From NCBI RefSeq assembly GCF_037153975.1, contig NZ_JBBAYJ010000006.1:62001-126000 (forward strand): a stretch of DNA of 64,000 nt. Reading direction: 5' to 3'. Shown in pieces: positions 62,093-64,000 of this stretch. The notes beneath the pieces were generated by a model. It saw only the letters and a list, made by a program, of their open reading frames with translations, did no database searches and had not been told where the DNA came from. The stretch's first letter is position 1. Each line of letters starts with the position of its first letter. Source of the stretch: Aquipuribacter sp. SD81. Lineage in GTDB: Bacteria > Actinomycetota > Actinomycetes > Actinomycetales > JBBAYJ01. The position numbers and the translations under genes were made by a program.

Positions 62093-63660
62093 GCCGGGCT
62101 CCTCTCGGTGTCGGGTGCTGCCTCGACGTCGTCGAGCAGGGACGCGATGAGGGCGCGGACGTCGCCCGCGCACGAACCGCACCCCGTGCTGGCCCGGGTG
62201 CACGCGGCGACGGCCGCCACGTCGTGCGCGCCGCAGCGGACCGCGTCGCGGATGCGACCGGCCGGTACCTGGTTGCAGTGGCAGACGGTCGCGTCGTCGG
62301 CGAGCTCGGCGACGGGGGCCGCGGCGGCGCTCGCGTAGCGCGGGGTGAAGAGCAGAAACCGGCGGTCGGGCGGGACGGGGCTGCCGCGGTCGAACGCCGT
62401 CGTCAGCGCGCCGACGCTCGAGGTGTCGCCGAGCAGGATGCCGCCGGCGACCCGGCCGCCGCGCAGCACGATCTTGGTGTAGACGCCGCGTGCCCAGTCG
62501 CTGAACACGAGCACCTCGGTGTCGCCGTCGGAGTCGGCGGGCGCGGCCTGCACCTCCCCCATGGCCGCGAGGTCGACGCCGCTGGCCTTGAGCCGCGTGA
62601 CGACCCGGCCCGCGCGCCACCGAGCCGGGACCGCGCTGCCGTCCGGCGCGGTCAGGGTCCGGGCAAGGGTGTCCGCCTGCTCCCACGCCGGCGCGACGAG
62701 GCCGGAGACGACGTGCGTGCCGTCGGGCCGGACGACCTCGGCGCAGTCGCCGACGGCGTGCACGCGCGGGTCGTCGGGGCTGGTGAGCGTCTCGTCGACG
62801 AGGACGCCGCGGGCCGTGGCGAGCCGGGCCTCCCGGGCCAGGCGCTGGTTGGCGCGCACCCCGGCGGCGAACACGATGAGGTCGCAGTCGAGCACGTGGC
62901 CGTCGGCGAGCCGGACGCCCCGCAGCCGGCCGGTGCGCCGGTCGCTCACGAGCTGCGTGGCGCGCGTGCCGAGGTAGGTCGTGATGCCCCGCCGGGCGAG
63001 GGTGCGCCGGAGCACCTCGCCCGCGTCAGGGTCGAGCTGGCCGTTCATGAGCCACCCGGCCATCTGGACGACCTCGACGGCCACGCCGCGCTCGGTGAGC
63101 CCGCGCGCGGCCTCGAGCCCCAGCAGGCCGCCCCCGACGACGACCGCGCGTCGCGCGGTGCTCGCCGCGTCGAGCAGCCCCTCGCAGTCGGCCAGGGTCC
63201 GGAAGGCGAAGGCCTGCGGGTGCAGCCCGGGCAGCCCCTCGGGACGCTCCGGGTCGACGCGCAGCAGGCCGGGGATCGGCGGCAGGACCGGGGCGCTGCC
63301 GGTCGCCAGGACGAGGCGGTCGTAAGCCAGCGTGCTGCCGTCGGACAGGTGGACCGTCCGGGTGCTGCGGTGCACGCGCGAGACCAGCAGCCCGGTCAGC
63401 ACGTCGGCGCCGGCCTCGGCGAGCGCGCCGACGGGAGCCAGGGTGAGGTCGGCGACGTCGTGGTGGCCCGCGAGCACGGCGGACAGCTGGATGCGGTTGT
63501 ACGCCTCGACCGGCTCGTCGCCGACGACCGTGACGTGCCAGCGGCCTGCGGTGTCGCGGGCCAGCACCTCCTCGGCCAGGCGGGACCCGGCCATGCCGTT
63601 GCCGATCACGACGAGCCGCTCGCGGCGGCCGGGCCGTGCGGTCTGGACGGGCACGCTCAC
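62089..63660 (-). CDS. FAD-dependent oxidoreductase, nitrate reductase electron-transfer subunit (NasC-like)
   Basis: 523 aa. Pyridine-nucleotide-disulfide oxidoreductase fold homologous to the NirB N-terminus: LVVIGNGMAGSRLAEEVL, AYNRIQLSAVLAG, LVLATGSAPVLPPIPG, AVVVGGGLLGLEAARGL, VHAVGDCAEV. A C-terminal [2Fe-2S] BFD-like module has TVCHCNQVPAGRI and ACTRASTGCGSC. Located between nasA and nirB it probably feeds NAD(P)H electrons to the assimilatory nitrate reductase. GTG 63660 follows AGGAGG and overlaps the nasA stop (GTGA). Confidence 0.87.
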   Translation of the reverse strand: MSVPVQTARPGRRERLVVIGNGMAGSRLAEEVLARDTAGRWHVTVVGDEPVEAYNRIQLSAVLAGHHDVADLTLAPVGALAEAGADVLTGLLVSRVHRSTRTVHLSDGSTLAYDRLVLATGSAPVLPPIPGLLRVDPERPEGLPGLHPQAFAFRTLADCEGLLDAASTARRAVVVGGGLLGLEAARGLTERGVAVEVVQMAGWLMNGQLDPDAGEVLRRTLARRGITTYLGTRATQLVSDRRTGRLRGVRLADGHVLDCDLIVFAAGVRANQRLAREARLATARGVLVDETLTSPDDPRVHAVGDCAEVVRPDGTHVVSGLVAPAWEQADTLARTLTAPDGSAVPARWRAGRVVTRLKASGVDLAAMGEVQAAPADSDGDTEVLVFSDWARGVYTKIVLRGGRVAGGILLGDTSSVGALTTAFDRGSPVPPDRRFLLFTPRYASAAAAPVAELADDATVCHCNQVPAGRIRDAVRCGAHDVAAVAACTRASTGCGSCAGDVRALIASLLDDVEAAPDTERSPA

Positions 63661-64000
63661 GGTGCGACCTCCTGGGAGCGGGTGAGCCGGACGGCGCACG
63701 CCTTGAACTCGGGCATGCGGCTGGTCGGGTCCAGCGCCGGGGACGTGAGCGAGTTCGCGCGCTCGGTCCCGGCGTAGTGGAAGGGCATGAAGACGGTGTC
63801 GGGCCGGATGTCGACGGACAGCCGCGCGGGCGCCGTCGCCGTGCCGTGGCGGCTGGTGAGCGTGACGAGGTCGCCGTCGCCGATGCCGTGGGCCTCGGCG
63901 AGCACGGGGTGGACCTCGACGAATGCGCGCGGGGCGGCGTCGTGCAGCGCGCGTGTCCGCCGGGTCTGCGTGCCCGACTGGTACTGGGCGAGCACCCGCC
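63657..64000 (-). CDS. nasA: Assimilatory nitrate reductase catalytic subunit, C-terminal part (cut by window edge)
   Basis: Only the C-terminal ~114 residues are inside the window; the gene continues beyond 64000. The segment is the molybdopterin-dinucleotide-binding beta domain: LAQYQSGTQTRRTRALHDAAP, FVEVHPVLAEAHGIGDGDLV, VTLTSRHGTATAPARLS, FMPFHYAGTERANSLTSPALDP and FKACAVRLTRS. This order is typical of NasA/NarB. It heads the visible part of the nas-nir operon and needs bis-MGD cofactor, for which mobA-moeA lie 10 kb away. Confidence 0.88.
   Translation of the reverse strand, partial: RVLAQYQSGTQTRRTRALHDAAPRAFVEVHPVLAEAHGIGDGDLVTLTSRHGTATAPARLSVDIRPDTVFMPFHYAGTERANSLTSPALDPTSRMPEFKACAVRLTRSQEVAP

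Overview
The window is very GC-rich, with dense, often 4-nt-overlapping genes, GTG/TTG starts and actinobacterial hallmarks: HspR/HAIR heat-shock control, an EtfD-type Fe-S oxidoreductase, a Dcd of the bifunctional dCTP deaminase type, an NnaR-type HemD/winged-helix protein, DUF3140 and DUF4235 proteins, and candidate leaderless promoters. It is best read as chromosomal DNA of a saprophytic actinobacterium. The genus cannot be fixed from the sequence alone. No rRNA, tRNA, CRISPR array, IS element or prophage was recognised.

0-14.5 kb is an arabinan/arabinoxylan utilisation locus. Two secreted multidomain GH43 enzymes share a near-copy carbohydrate-binding module. A perfect bidirectional terminator follows, then araD-araA on the minus strand. 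Divergent from these is a YtfQRT-YjfF-type pentose/furanose ABC importer with a LacI repressor gene downstream. The araD/ytfQ intergenic region carries LacI-style operators. The kinase gene araB is absent from the window.

14.5-24 kb holds housekeeping genes (DUF3140, VOC protein, dcd) and a cyclic-di-GMP cluster: a MASE1-PAS-GGDEF cyclase, a stand-alone EAL-like protein, a secreted subtilase with a Trp/Arg repeat tail, and a membrane GGDEF*-EAL phosphodiesterase. 24-27 kb encodes an EtfD-like membrane Fe-S protein behind a perfect palindrome, plus two small membrane proteins.

27-38 kb is the HspR regulon: dnaK-grpE, then an EAL-HDOD gene lying between grpE and dnaJ-hspR, and later clpB. HAIR-like inverted repeats precede dnaK, dnaJ and clpB. 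A four-copy 31-bp tandem repeat, an AGCS symporter and a HAD phosphatase lie between hspR and clpB.

38-54 kb is mixed. It contains an MFS sugar porter broken by an in-frame TGA, a secreted M28 aminopeptidase, DUF368 (polyprenyl-phosphate translocase family)-xthA, an SDR, pyrE-trmH, a lipoprotein, a Brp/Blh carotene dioxygenase with no rhodopsin nearby, manA, plsC and a LarA-like protein. A hypothetical gene ending in a ~175-bp imperfect palindrome is followed by mobA-moeA.

54-64 kb has an alcohol dehydrogenase and TetR gene facing an epimerase/membrane protein pair, then the minus-strand nitrate/nitrite assimilation operon nasA(partial)-nasC-like-nirB-nirD-nnaR, joined throughout by 4-nt overlaps. 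The mobA-moeA pair can supply molybdenum cofactor to the nitrate reductase at the right edge.
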